A stretch of DNA of 64,000 bases from the NCBI GenBank assembly GCA_013398175.1, contig VZRZ01003071.1:128193-192192 (forward strand), in the 5' to 3' direction. Each line of letters begins with the position of its first letter. Position 1 is the stretch's first letter. Below the pieces are notes generated by a model. It was given only the letters and a program-made list of their open reading frames with translations. It had not been told where the DNA came from and did no database searches. This document shows positions 14,801 through 28,800 of this stretch, one piece after another. Source of the stretch: Climacteris rufus (lineage: Eukaryota > Chordata > Aves > Passeriformes > Climacteridae). Made by a program: the position numbers and the translations under genes.

Positions 14801-17800
14801 CATGACTGTCCAGAAAAAAAATCTCCTCTTGCTTTCTGTGTGGGATTCTTTATAAGCCAAATCAGTGGAGGTTTTCTTTACCCAAAAATCCAGCACTGCT
14901 TCTTCCCATAAAGTATTGCCTGTAGCAGGAGGTCAGAGATGCCAAACCCCAATACAGTACCAACAGTGTATTCTCAACTGGAATTAAAAGTACCAGAATA
15001 TTGTAAAGCCTCTGAGTATCTGCTCTAGCATTCCTGAGTAGCACAACAGTGTAAAAACTTGCTTTGCTCTGAAAGTCACAGCACGAGTACATTTCCATCA
15101 ATTTGCAGAATAGTATGAAGGAAACCACTGGAAAAAATTCCCCATCTTTGGAATTAATTGAGCCAGCTGCTCCATACATTCTGTCCTGCTTCACACATCC
15201 TGCCCCCTTCTCTCAGTGTGCTTGGATCAAAACACTGTGCTTGTCTCCTTGTGGGCAGAAGCATGACAGCAATGTGAAGTCAGCTACATGAGTCTATGTG
15301 TGCAAGACATGTCCCATCTTACAGCAATCCAACTGGGTTTGATCTTCTACCTGCACAGTCTCTTGTAAGCCTTTCTCTCATAGATGGCTCCTAAAAAACC
15401 CTTGATATCTAAACCACCTCCCTACAAATAAAGAAAAGAACTAACCACATTTAAATGACAACAACAATTAAAGAAAGGAAGAACAGATGGGGAAAGAGAG
15501 AAGCCACTCTTAGAAGTTTACAATTTCCATCATACAAAACAAACCAAACTAAGCAAACAAGAGAAAAAAAAAAAGAAAACAAGCAACAGTTGAAACACCA
15601 TCTTCAATAAACAAAGATGGCTTAGAAACTGACTTTTTAGAATGATCTCTCTTAATTTCCACCTCATTACCCAGGAGAGGTAGCAGAGAAGTTCGACACA
15701 TATTAATGGTCCTCAGTACATTTGAACTCTCTTGCATTCAACTACAAAGCATTCTGCCTGAAGCTATTACATTACCTCTTTGTCACAGACACCTAAAAGC
15801 CCACCCACCCTATATGAATTCAGATGTGATGCTGTAGCATAATTATCCATTCCGTGGAAAGTCAATGTTAATCTTCCCAAGGACACTTCAAGGACTCTCT
15901 GTGATCACCACCAGTCACTTAAGAAACATAAATAAAACAGAAAACTCAGTCTTTGCAGTTTGTTCTTAAACTGGTTAACAATCCCAGAGAGTTTTGTGGA
16001 AGGCAATGAAATATCAAGTCTTTTGTGGGGGAGGCAGTGGGGGAGGGTGTCTTATTGTGCCATGTTAAGGAGTCCCCATAGCTTTTAATGTATGTATTAA
16101 AGTTAACCTTGTTTATTTTTCCATGCAATGCACTTAAAGTTACTTCATCTAGTTTCTCCATGGTTTGACTCTCTTATTGTGTTTTGATTAGATTGTCAGT
16201 GGCTCCAGAGGTTATCAATAATTACAATCAGAATTGCTCTAGTTGTGCATCCTATCTTTTTAAAGAAGAATAAGCATAGTCTTCCATGGAGAGAATGATA
16301 GGGATTATCAAACAATTGATCTGAAATATTTCTCTTTTTTTTTTTAAAGAAAAGCACTCTGTAGCTAGAGAGATTGCAGGTCAGCAACATCCTCACACAA
16401 GTTACATTTCCACACTCAGCTCTGGCTGGCTGAATACAGAAAGGTGCTCCCACTGTATGAACAGAATGGATAAGTAAAATAACATGCTTGACAGCTATTA
16501 AGGTATCCCACAGATTCACAGGGCATATGAACCAAAACAGGCCGTGAGGACAAGCTATACCTAAACCTATTTTGGAGCACAATGAAAAGGCAGAATTGCA
16601 TGCAAAAAGAACATGGTGGGAACTATGACATCCTAAGTTCTACTACTCCTCTAGTGGACTATAAGAAACCCTTTATAGAGCTTCTAGAGCTGCTGATTAG
16701 CATTCTGTCCAAGTTATCCCAACTGTAAAACCTGGCATTTAACCTTTGAAGTTGAAAATGCAGATCTGAATGTCTGTGGATAGAAGTGTGCAATAAATGT
16801 TGCCAATAATATTTTTTTTTTAATGTGACAGTTAATATGAAAACACAGAACATAGTTGATGTAGAAACTCAGACTTTGCAACCTTTACAATTGAAGGTAA
16901 ACAAGGCTTGTGGCATTCTGAGGTTTGGTTGAAGAGGACATGGCTAAACGTGTTTTATTTAAAGTTCTTTTGAAAAGTGAAACCCAAAAACATTACAGGA
17001 CTTCCACTTGCAAGTCTTCACCAGCTAGACATGTGTTACATTAAAAGGGGCTCTCATTCCTACTTTGTACAAGCAAACAAAACAAAAAGAACTAAACAGA
17101 CTAATCCAGACTTTCTATATTCTTCAAACCACTGTGACAAAGAATGGTCCAGGACCATCTTTTTTTCCTTCTGGTAAGAAGTGCTCCTGTGCTCTTCTGC
17201 ACTCAAACACAACAATTCATGCTTCTGTACATTCAAACACCACGCAGGAGCACCCAGAGAATGGTGAATGGAAACGGAATGGATGAGCAGGATGAAACAA
17301 AGAACCAAAGCACAGAAACATCACAAACTTAGGCTGCTGAGCCAGGATACTGTTGTCCTTCTCCTACTCAGAGTTTCTTAGAGAGACCAGGAGGAAAGGC
17401 AGTGCCTTTCTCTTCCTGCAGCTCAACAGAGGGAAGAAATCTTAAATCAGTCAAAAAAAAAAGGTGCCAATGTTCTTTCCTGAGCATGAACCTCCACACT
17501 TCTGGAGCATCATCCTTGAATCATGAACAATTTTCCTCTAACATTTGATTCTTTGACTCCCTCCCCTTCTTTGTCTGTGAAAGTATTTTTAAGTGACTAT
17601 TAACGTACACACATTCCGCACAATCCATATATTCCACAAGAATAGAGGTTCCAAGTCTGGACTCTGACGATACTGGAGCATATCTAAACGCTGTAGACAC
17701 AGGAAGCAGATGACATTTCTTCCTTACAGACTTCAGTGACAAGATCTCTACATTCTTGGTTGTTTTGATAATGCCTGAAGCTCCTTGCAACACAAGCCAT

Positions 17801-19105
17801 TCTCCTCAACCTGCCAAGTTTAGGAACCAAAATTTGAAAAATGAGCAATGAGAGCCCTGAAAAAGAGAAAATAGTTCCATTCTATCCTGACACTTCTGTT
17901 CCTGTTGTGAATCAATTTAATCTATGAGAGCAGAATTTAATTAGTTTTATCTCTCAATTTAGCTGATGGCTACTCAAAACTGACATACTGAACCTCAAAC
18001 CAATTTCTAAGAATTATAGGTACATAATGTATATATTGAGTCTTTTTTCCTATCATTTGTTGAAGTGACTTAGGCAAAGAGCTGCTTCCATCACATACTC
18101 TGGGATTAAATCACACTAACACACCAATTTAAATTCTAGTTCTGAACTAGAGGTTTTTTGAGAATTTAAGTAAATGGCTGATTTTACTCCACTAACGAAT
18201 GCCAACTGGAACAAAACTCATCTTATGAAGCATTAAGAAAAACTTCTTATATTATTCAGGAATAATGCTTCCCACTGAAACCTTTGAGGCTCCATTCTTG
18301 ATTTATAAATCATGGAGAGGTGAAGTTTATTCATTGAGAAGATTGAGATACTGCTTAATTGTCCCTTCCCAAACTTCTCCATTAGAGACCATTTTATTTA
18401 GCAGCTTTGAGATTTCAAGTTATATTCTGAGAAATATCTTCTAGCACAAGAAACTTCTTGAGCTTTGCTTTCACAAATAAATAAATATTCCAGTCACACA
18501 AGGGACCAGCTTTTCTCTTTTACATTTCAAGCATTTTCTGGGTGTTGCTGGGAACTCCTAACGTTAGTCAGTGGGAACACTGTGGGTAAGATCCTTTCTC
18601 ACACAAGTAAAGCAAGTGACAGAGAGCAAATCTGGGAGCTGGAAAGTGGTGAGAACTAACTTAGCAGGTCTAATTTACCCTTATAGGAATGCTGTGTGAT
18701 AGCAAATAACAACAAGCAGCTGGATCTGTAGCAATCATATCTTGGTTTGCCTGCACTGCAGCTAGAGGTGTGGCTGGAGCTTTCAGTCATATATAAATCA
18801 GTTTTTGAGTGATAAACTCAAATACCAATTATGCTGTGACCAAGACAGAGCATGAAGAAAACCATGCTAAAGAAGCAGGATATTAAGACCTCATAAGGCT
18901 TTTGTTGTTCTTGGTATCTGAGCTGATCACAAAGAAAATTGAACACATCTTCAAAAGCCGTGGTACCACAAAAATCCTACTCCAACATGTACTTCTAGAA
19001 ACATGGAGTTTTTCCCAGCCAAAAACAAAAAATGCATTACAACTAACTTACCAAATCAAACTAGTTCATCTAGTGGGTGTTAAAAATATATGTATATATA
19101 AAAAA

Positions 19106-19144
19106 ATTAAAATCATCTGAGCATTAACTGATTTTAATGCTCAG
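19106..19144. repeat. Overlapping, mutually exclusive inverted repeats
   Basis: Hairpin A pairs ATTAAAATCA (19106-19115) with TGATTTTAAT (19129-19138), a 10-bp perfect stem. Hairpin B pairs CTGAGCATTAA (19117-19127) with TTAATGCTCAG (19134-19144), an 11-bp perfect stem with a 6-nt loop. The two share bases 19129-19138, and the left arm of B sits inside the loop of A, so only one can form at a time. The same is true of the complementary strand transcribed in GRID1. It lies next to an A/T-rich run. Confidence 0.7.
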
Positions 19145-19778
19145 TCTCATTTTTGCGAATGGAGACAGAGAAGGATTTGTCAGGAGTAGCTCCTCACAGC
19201 AGGCTCTCCTGCTGCCTTCCAGGCTGACAGCTCCTTGGCTTCTGGCTTCTTAACCCACAATTGTACCTGTTACTGTGTAAAAGTTTTCTCTATTTCTGGT
19301 GATTGCATGGGTGGATGGCAATCTTTTCCTTCTGAGTCATTTATTTCTCCTTGAGCCTTTAAACTGCTCCTTTACAGTATAATCAGTCTCAGCAAATGAC
19401 TAGTAATTACCATGTTAAAACATACATTTTCCAATGAAATATTTTTTTACTATAGGCTGTCCAGAAACTAACTTCACATAAAACCCCAAGCTCACTCCAT
19501 TTTCTTCTGTTCTCTAAGTGGGAAAGAGGGACAAGCTTAATTTTATATTTTCTTTCACTATGTCTTTACAGTACTTAGAAGAGCTTTCCCCCTTTCTACC
19601 CCTTACTCTGGACTCTAGTCTGAAAGACCAAGGTGTTTCAGTGATGTCAAGTTCCCTCAGATTATAAAAAAGAAACCACACCTTTCCTAGAAGAAAATCA
19701 CTGAAAATATTCTTCAAAAAATGATTGCCTTTTTTTTCCTAACTATAGTTTCTTCTGCATGCAGAGTATTTACAAGAG

Positions 19779-20042
19779 CACATAGTTACAGGACAAGGGG
19801 GAATGGCTCCAAACTGAGAGTAGGTTTAGATAAGATATTAGGAAATAATTCTTTACTGTGGGGATATGAGGCTCTGGAGCAAACTGCCCAGAGAAGTTGT
19901 GAGAGATGTGCCCATCACAAGCAGTGTTCAAGGCCAGGTTGGATGGGGCTCTGAGTGGAAGGTGTCCCTGCCCATGGCAGGTGCATTGGAACAAGATTTC
20001 TTTAAGGTCCCCTCCAACCCACACCATACTGCAATTCCAAAT
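19779..20042 (+). mobile_element. CR1 non-LTR retrotransposon, 3' end fragment
   Basis: This is a 5'-truncated CR1 copy, of a subfamily distinct from the one at 31.5 kb. Diagnostic words, in order, are acaggacaagggggaatggc, tttagataagatattagga, ttctttactgtgggga, ctgcccagagaagttgtg, gttcaaggccaggttggatg, ggtgtccctgcccatggcag and tttaaggtcccctccaaccc. A short internal piece (the caacctggtctag segment between ctctgag and tggaaggtgtccc) appears deleted. Traces of the ORF2 tail are visible (KLPREVV in one frame) but frames are broken. Its sense strand opposes GRID1. The terminal ATTCTATG repeat is degraded. Confidence 0.9.
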
Positions 20043-21029
20043 CTTTTCTCAAAATCTGTTGACATGTAAGGCATGAAATTAAAGGATGCTATTGTTTTCA
20101 TATCAATCCAAATCAATATCGCTTTGGCATTGCATCTCAGTATTCAGGTCCTGAGTCTAATTTGAAAATAAATATATTTATACACTGACAGAGTGGGATC
20201 TTGGGTTTTCCTGAGGCTTCTCACAGATAGTGTGACTCATAAAGCACCTCACTGGCTCAGTGCAGAAATCATAACACACGCAGAGGCTCCACAGAATTAT
20301 TAAAACTATTTGTACTGCATTATTGCTAGAAATCTCAACTCTGATTTGATTCACATTTTACACTACTGACAGACTCGTTTTGACTGTCAATGCTCAGAAG
20401 CAGATAGGTAAGATAGGCAAATTGTAGAAGACAACACAAGAGGTGGCACAGCCAAAACCCAATCCATTTACAAGGATTCTTATAATGTTATATTCTACAG
20501 ACTAAGTTCTCACATTTGTGTTATTTATTTTCATTTTTTATCAAAGTTTTACCTCTGCTAACTAGTATTTTTGCAGAGAACTCAGTACCAAAGAGTTTAA
20601 AGGAACTGCAGTCTTTAAAGGACAGAGCCCTACCAATACAGCAATAATAATTTTATCTCATAGTGCAGGCAACATCCACAGGCAGCTCTTTGGCCCACCC
20701 TTTTCAACACAAACTTACTCTACTACTTTCGCTATGCTTATCATGTTTGGAGATTTTGTTTGTTTTTATTACTGAGGTGATCACATTAAAGACATTAGGC
20801 ATTATTGCAGTTTAATATACTGATACCAAGCTTTTGCTGATTATAGTTGATTGCTTTCACAGAGGTAAGTGGAGAAAGTTTGCAACTGTTTTCAAATCCA
20901 GCAGGTATCTGGATACAACCACAAACAAGAATATTATTTTCCAGCCTGATTCAGCGTTGACTTCGTGGGCAAAGCAGACTACGAAGCCAGAGGCTCACTG
21001 GCCTATTCACCAGCACTATGGAGCCTACA

Positions 21030-21049
21030 GAATGAATGAATGAATGAAT
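21030..21049. repeat. (GAAT)5 microsatellite
   Basis: Five perfect GAAT units, followed by tgaattt. Likely length-polymorphic. Confidence 0.85.
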
Positions 21050-22043
21050 TTGAATTTCTGATACGTCAGGTCCTGCTAAGTCCCACAATGCTGCACAACA
21101 TCAGCTTGAAGCAGGCCATGGTGAAGAACAACCACGCAAATCTGATCTGAGCTGACACGGCACATCAGCTACGGACATGACACACACTGTGGTTTCTGAA
21201 GGAAATGCACAAGCACTCCGGCCCTCTAGAAGTGAACCCCTAGAGAGAGAAAATATTAGGTGATCTTTCATTCTCTGGCAAGATGTTATGTCTCTTTACA
21301 CTGTAATTTAAGAACTGTCAAGGAACCCACTGCTGAATGATCTCATCGACAACAGGTTAACAGTGAAGACTGATGGGCAGATCTTAAATAGCCTCAATAA
21401 AGTGCTCTGCTATAGGCATCAGCACACCAGTCAAAAGACTCAGTCCAAAACTTTGGATTCTGTATTGAAGATAAATCTCTTCCAACTCTTCAGAATACCT
21501 TTGAATTCTGTTTTTATCGACAATAACTATTCATTTCCACAGACCAAACAAACTTAACCACTACAGAAAAATCAGGTACCATCCAAGACTTTCCTAATAA
21601 TCTAGTAAAGATTTGTAATTTCTGATAAATATAAAACTGTGAGAAAGAGGTCAACAAACATCTCAGATCATATTGCTTTAATTACATTCACATGTATATG
21701 CACGTTCACATAAATAATCAAAAATTCCCCAAATACACTTTTAGAAGACATTTATAAGACCTAACTTAAATAGAGTTTAAAGCTAACCAAAAAATTCAAA
21801 ATCAAAGGAATTGGTACTATAAAGGTATGGAAAAACTGGGAACATTTCTTAACAAAAGCAATTTTTAAACACTTTTTAAAAATTGGGGAACAAAAGCCAT
21901 AAAATAAATAATCCTTTCTAGTCAACACTTTTTGTTAATGTTCAGTCTATACTAATTACTGATTCAAACAATTTAAATTGCAATGTCCAAACTGGAAACA
22001 AAAGCTTGAAATCATAGAAAGAAAACACATTTTCTGTTGGGTG

Positions 22044-22057
22044 TTTTTTTTTTTTTT
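22044..22057. repeat. T14 homopolymer
   Basis: Fourteen consecutive T residues with no recognisable adjoining retroelement. Confidence 0.85.
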
Positions 22058-25000
22058 AGTTTTTAAGTAGCAAATATTCAAAATAGAAATACATTGACAA
22101 ATCTGTAGAAAGGGAAGAGTGCTTAGGTTTAATGCCATCTCTCGTAAATACCTCATGTTATACTTCTGTATAACAATTTGAAGTGCAATTTTCTCATAAA
22201 AGATAGAATATAAAAAACGAGATCTAGATGAACCAAGCACGCAAAAGATCTTATCAACAGTGTTGTCTTTCCAAGGCTGAAGATTATTTCTATTTTATTG
22301 GTAGCATAGAACATGCAAAACACAATAAGGCTGTAGGGCTTGATATACTGAAAGGGCTCTTCAATAAATACAAGGATTAAAAGGAAACCAGGAAGGAAAA
22401 ATGTGTCAAATGTTGGTAAAGTTTGCATGAAATGTCTGTTTAATATTAAGATCAAGGTGCTGGATGAAGCTGTGCAATATTGAAATACAAAGTGCCTGCC
22501 TGCCAACAAACAGAAAACAAGGTAGAAATAATTCCAGAGATAAAAGTAAATATTTTTGATTTATGTTTCAATTTAACATTTTAAAAATACAGAAAAGCTC
22601 TAGAGATAAAATGAGATGTCTGCCTTCAAAACATCACTAATGATTACTGCTGTTCTAGGAAGGTCAACATCCAAAAAGAATAGCTTCTACATATTAAATT
22701 TATTTGGCCCTTTTCTCCTAACTGTTTTCAGAAAGAGAGTATGCAAGAGGATATTTACCTCTAAAGATGAAAATTACATCTATTGAAACACTTAATTGCA
22801 TACACTGACTCAAAATGTCCCAAAAGAAATTAAAAATTAAGTGAAGTACAAGCAGTTCTATATTTTGAAGTTGTGCTCCAAATAGGCCCAACTGCCCTAA
22901 GTGTTTATCAGCAGCAGGTCTATATTGTCACAACAAAACCAGCATTTCTGGAGTTCCATCTCCTTGCTAATATATGACAATATCAGTGACCTGCATTTCT
23001 TATGGGCAGGAATTACTATGAAAAACTATTTCTGACTTTTGTGAAAGAAAAATATTACCAATTTTCAAGACATTCTGGAGCATAGAAATGACCCAGATCT
23101 CAATCATTCTGCAATCCATTGTAGCTGTTTTCTCACTACCTAACTTGTAAGACACTATTACTGGATGTAGAGACCCAAACCCAGCCACGGTGACCACTGT
23201 GGAACTGAAAAGCAGAACATGTCCATCTGTGTTGTCAATTTGCATTGAATCCATGTCATTCATCATGACCTGTGACAGAAGAGAGCTATGGGAAAGAGAC
23301 CATTTTTAACCAAGATCTTGAGCCACTTTTCCACAAGCTGGTCACTACCTTTTGGGTTTCCCAGGATTCCTTCTGGATGGAGCCTTCTGACACTGCCCAA
23401 AGCCAAACCTGTCCCACTGCCAAAACCCTTCTCCAGCACCGCAGCACGAAGCAGAGTGCTGTCAGCAGCAGCAGCCCACCTTTCACTCCCAAGGGACCAA
23501 TGCATGCCCCACTGCCTAAGCATAATGTTGTTCAAAAGATTCTAATAAACAAATCATCCTTTATAGTGTTATGAAACAATTCCTACCCTGATACACTCTT
23601 AAAAGCAACAGACACAAAAATAATAACCCTGCTCTCCCTTCTTTCCCCCTTTTACTGAGAGACATCTTCCATTAAAAAAAAATCTTCAATTATGAGAAGA
23701 AAATGGGAAGATTAATTAAAAATTTGCTATCTATACATGTCCCACTTTCAAAAGAAAGCAACAACTTTCATGCAGGAATCCACTATGTGTAAACATATTA
23801 AACTTTCAATCCTCAGTATACAAGGACATTAGAGAAAAAGACCATTACCTAAGGCAGAATTACCTTATAGTCATAATGTTTGCCATATAAGCATCTGGGT
23901 ACAATAAAACGAAGACCAGTACAATAGGAACTCAAAATTAATATGGCATGATAGGATTGAGATTCTGCAAATATTGGCGTTTTAACACACGCTGGTTAGC
24001 AGAAACAAACTCTCAATTATCAAAATATCTTGGGGAGAGGAACTAGCATAGAAAGCTTCACTGTGCTGTATTACACTTATGTCCCTTCAGGCCTGGGTAC
24101 CTTTTGTCACTTGCCTTAATAGTGATATCAAACACTACACATGACAGAAATAAAATTGTGGAGGGCTTTATTATCAATCATTTTAAGCTTCCAACAGTAA
24201 ACAAGACTGTTTAAACAGGAAGACCAGAACAGCAAGGGAATGTCTCTTCATGGTCTCCTGAGAGCAACTCATTCTTTTAACATATGGACCTTCAGGTTGA
24301 AGTCCTCTAAAGTGTGATTAAATTCACACTACAATATTCTACTACCCCACAGTTTCAAACATCTTAAAATCACATTTAATTTTTATCATTTAATTTAGGA
24401 GACATATTAATCCTTAAAAAGAAGTCAAATATGTCCTTGAGACAAGTCCTTCATTTGATTTTACTTCAATATCATGTAAGTTAGAACATATTTTACCTTG
24501 ACTATCATCAGGATTTACAGCCAATCATCACCAATATTTATCAGCTTGTCTGACTTTAATTATAATATGCATGGAGCTAATGGAGCTAACTTCCAATACC
24601 ACATCTATCAGACTCAGTTCTCAGAAGCTCTCAGCAAAGCCTAAGCATGAATGCTAACTAAGGTAACATGGATTTCCTTGTGCTTCCCAGTTTATATCAT
24701 AAATTAATAACAAAGTGTTGGTTGAACTTAATTTGATGTTAGGGAGAGGACACTTCATGCATCCAGCGTATGGTGAAGACAGCTTTACCTTGGGAATCCC
24801 CTGACAACAGAGTGCTTGGCAACACTGTTGTGTGATGGAAAACTTAGATTTTCCATTTGATATTCCAGAGAAAGAGAAGGAAAAGCAAGAAGCGAAGAAA
24901 ATACTAAGAGACAGTCAGCTCACAGTACTTAAACACACAAACTCCTCTGGGTTTGCCAGATACTGTGTTCACAAATCAACATCACATCACCTACATAACC

Positions 25001-25346
25001 TGACCTTCCAAAATGACTTGCTCTTCAGGACAGAACATACACAACAAATTACATCTGAAAAGCAAGATGGTAAAGAAAGCTACCAGGGCTACCTAAAACA
25101 AAGCTATAACTTCAAAACCTTTATTGCTCTAACAACAACTCATTACCAGTGGGTTCTGTGTTGTTTTTTTTAACATGCACTTGCAAAGATGAATACACAG
25201 CTCACATTCATGCTGTGTGCATGCAAAGGAAGTAGCACAAGGAGTCATGCAGTTTCAATGAAGGTGTGTTCCTACACAGCCTGAATACCATGCATTAGAT
25301 TAGTTCCTACCCCCCAACTTCATAAAAGTGACTTGCTTGGGAGCCT

Positions 25347-25386
25347 GGGGGGAAAAAAAATTTAAAAATAAAAGAAAGAAAGAAAT
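25347..25386. repeat. G6-A8 run and (AAAG)n purine-rich low-complexity tract
   Basis: Six G then eight A, then an AT stretch, then aaagaaagaaagaaa. Purine-rich on the plus strand. Confidence 0.75.
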
Positions 25387-25872
25387 TTGTACTTTTTTTC
25401 CCAGAAAAATCACCTTTTTCATGTGTCCAAATAGTACCAAACCAAAATCCTATTCCTATAAGGGTTTTTTTGTATTTATGCTACCTCTGTATCTAAAGCT
25501 TAACTTCTGAATACAGATTCAAGGTAAATTACATTAATCAATACAAGCACACACTGTCTTTGCTCTTCATTTACATACAGGCATACACATTTGTAAATGT
25601 ATATGCACACACATAGAGCAATAAGTAACGTACATGTGTATGACATTTATATGCAGCATGAGGACATGAATACAAACACAAAATGCACCCTTGAAATAGT
25701 CTAAGCACATTTGTTCGTGTGTTGTGTGCATAAGTGTTTAATCAATTTTTCTCCTACCCCTTACTGGTCCCCCAATATTTCCAATTAGTCTCAGCAGCAG
25801 GAGGCTAGGTGTAAGGACAGCCATGCCAAATCAACAGAGCTCTCCCAAAAAGCTGGCCATGCTTTGTTACAA

Positions 25873-25888
25873 ATATATATATATATAT
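25873..25888. repeat. (AT)8 microsatellite
   Basis: Eight perfect AT dinucleotides, preceded by aa and followed by gt. Confidence 0.85.
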
Positions 25889-28800
25889 GTTGCTGTGCCA
25901 CCTTACAAGGCAGCTGCTACTTCTCTAAGTGTGAAGACTGCAGGGGAAGACAACCAGCTCCTGATTAGCCCCCTGATTAATGCTGCCCAAATGACTCCAC
26001 AGCTTTTCACATGATGTGGGCAAGCTCACAAGCAAAGGACAGAAGAGTAACACAGTCCTCAAGACTTGCATTCCAGTGAAGCCTCAGAAGCAACGTGTGA
26101 TCACAAAGGGAGAAAGGCAAATCATTTCACAGGCTCTGACATGCAGCCTCAGCAACTGAAGTGAGATATAAGGCTCACTGCATAGTGTGGCAGTAGTTAT
26201 GGTTTTTTATCAATTACCTCTAATAGGGATGGCTCCATTTCCCCATTGCTATATGAAGCCAGTAGAGAGACAAAGCCTGTACCTTAAATAGAAACACTAA
26301 CTGCAAAGTGCATGGCTGTCAGATGAACCACAAATGAACACAGAAGCCACTTCAGACTTAATAAATACTGATCTAACTTCCTCACCCTTAACACAAGAAG
26401 AACAAAACTGCCTGTGAGTACAGTGAGGCCCCTCCTGAAGCCTCCAGTTCAGAAAAAAAACCCATTGGGTCAATAATCCCTTACCTAATTAAGCCCTTTG
26501 GGTCAAGGTGTCAAAGAGAGGAGGAAGTACCTTCTCCAACAGGAATGCTAACAAATACAACCCCTATTATGAAGCAATAATCAGAGTTTCTTTTCAAAAC
26601 TGATGACAAAGTGGGGCACACCATCTTTCCTTTAAAGAAAAGGATTCATATGAAACGTATGAACAACTAGATTTTAGGCTGGCTTCTGTTACTGATATTT
26701 TAATAAGAAACATTAGGGAAGGGACTTGAGCTCAACCCTCACTACAGCCATTAACTGCCTTTGTGATAAATATTTACCACTTTTAAAACAGCAAACAAAT
26801 CTAAACCAATGACACAACCTGTGACCTGAACAGTTTGAACATTTGAGAGTGCAGGAAAGCTGTGGAAAAGCCAGAGGGATGCGAACACTGCTTGCAGCTG
26901 CAATCCATGTGGTACCAGAGGGTCATGGGCCATGAGCATAAACCTGACTGATGCAGGCCAAGTGCAAATTACTCTGATTGATAAGAACAAGGTGCGGTAA
27001 AGTCTGATTGACACATGGGATTATTATGATTGACGAGGACATGTACAGGCAATTGTAGTTGGAAGGAGTATTTACAAATCCTTCTCCATGAGGGCCTGCA
27101 GTCTCCAAAGAAATTAAACTGACATATGGAAGATTCCCTTAAATTTCAGTAAAACTAAGTTTTGTCACATTTTTTTAAAAGGTCTTGTTAAAAACATGTT
27201 CAAAAGGCAAAACAATCTGTAGACCAAGCACTGAGATTGCATTAAAAGCCAATGAAATTTGGTCATCTCCCTGACATCGAAAATCCAAAACTTCTTGGGA
27301 GTTGAAGTTCAAAGCATAGAGATGAAGCATCTTGACACCTTCTACGATCTTTAATTTTAATGACTTTGGGATTAATTTTATTTTAAACATTTTATATTTC
27401 ATATCAGTAAGTCAAGCTCTGTTAGAGACACCCCACTATGAGACAGGCTGTAGGCAGTGTCTGGTGTCTGACAACATGGCTACATCCTACACAAGATTTT
27501 CTAACAAAAACTTGCTTGTGGAGGCATTAACATGCTTCAAATAAATAAACTAGGAATTAACATCACACATTACCACTTCTATACAATTACCACAGTAATT
27601 AACAGCAATAAACATTAAATGTTCAAAATACTTCTTTCAGATTATTATCAAAGTCCTTCCTTTTTCCTTAAAATAAACAAATAAAGATATTTTCCCCTAA
27701 CACCACATCTCTTTAACACATAAAGAATTAGCTAAATAGAAAGCAGCCATCCTCCCACCCAAGACATATGGGAAAACAAAGCTATTTGCATATATCCCCA
27801 CAGGTCTCCTTTCGCTTGCCAATTTCCAGTCTTTAAACCATTATTAAGGCAAAAAAAAACCCCACTTAGCTGCTTATTTTGGTTAGTGTGTTCTGCTAAA
27901 GAGAATACTTGAATCAATATTTTTTATCAATTTTATTTTCTTTCTAGTTAGATGGGTAGCATAAGCAAGAACATTCAGGAACATGTTGATCTAAACATCT
28001 CCAAAATCACTCACACTTACATGCAAAAACCATAAGTATTCTTACCTCTTCATTTTCTAATAAATCCATGACAAAAAACATGTCTCTATAGATTTCTGCT
28101 GAAGCAATACTTGAAAAGCAGCAGTGACCTCAACTAAGAGGAAATTCAACTAGGCTTTTTGTTTTCTAAAAAATCCTTCAGAATCCCCAAGTGATTGTCC
28201 TGGTTGTCTAACACTAAATTTCATCATTACTAGGAAACAAATATCTAATTAGCTACTGTTTCATTAGATTGCAAGGGTAGTCTTTCTTCATACATTAATA
28301 TTAAAAATCTGCTATGAAAATGCAATTCTCTTCTGCAAAAGGTCACAGCTCCTCAAATACTACCCCTGCCTGAGGTGATTATTAATTTTGTAAGGATGTT
28401 CCTTTCCCCTCAGGTGGCACTGCCAGCCCCTCTGCCGCAAAAGAGTCTCAAATTTGTCTGGTTTTATTGTAAAGTGATTAATAAATCTCAGAAAGTCCCA
28501 AGGAAAGGAAAAGTCCACCTTCAGAAGAATTCAAAAATGCAGGCAAGAGAACATTAGATCTTGCATTAACCATGATTAAATTCAAATATTTTTAGTAGAT
28601 CCTAAACAGCACAATAACTACTGTAGACCCAGGTTTTCAGAACCCTTTTAAGAGATAGTTTACTCCTTTCCAATCCATTATACAATGTAGGAATAACAAT
28701 GAATCTTCCTGACATCAGCTGAGGAAGATGAAACACAGAAGGTTAAGTAGCACACAAAAGGGATTAAACAGGAACGTTAGGAACAAAACCTTTCCTGAGC

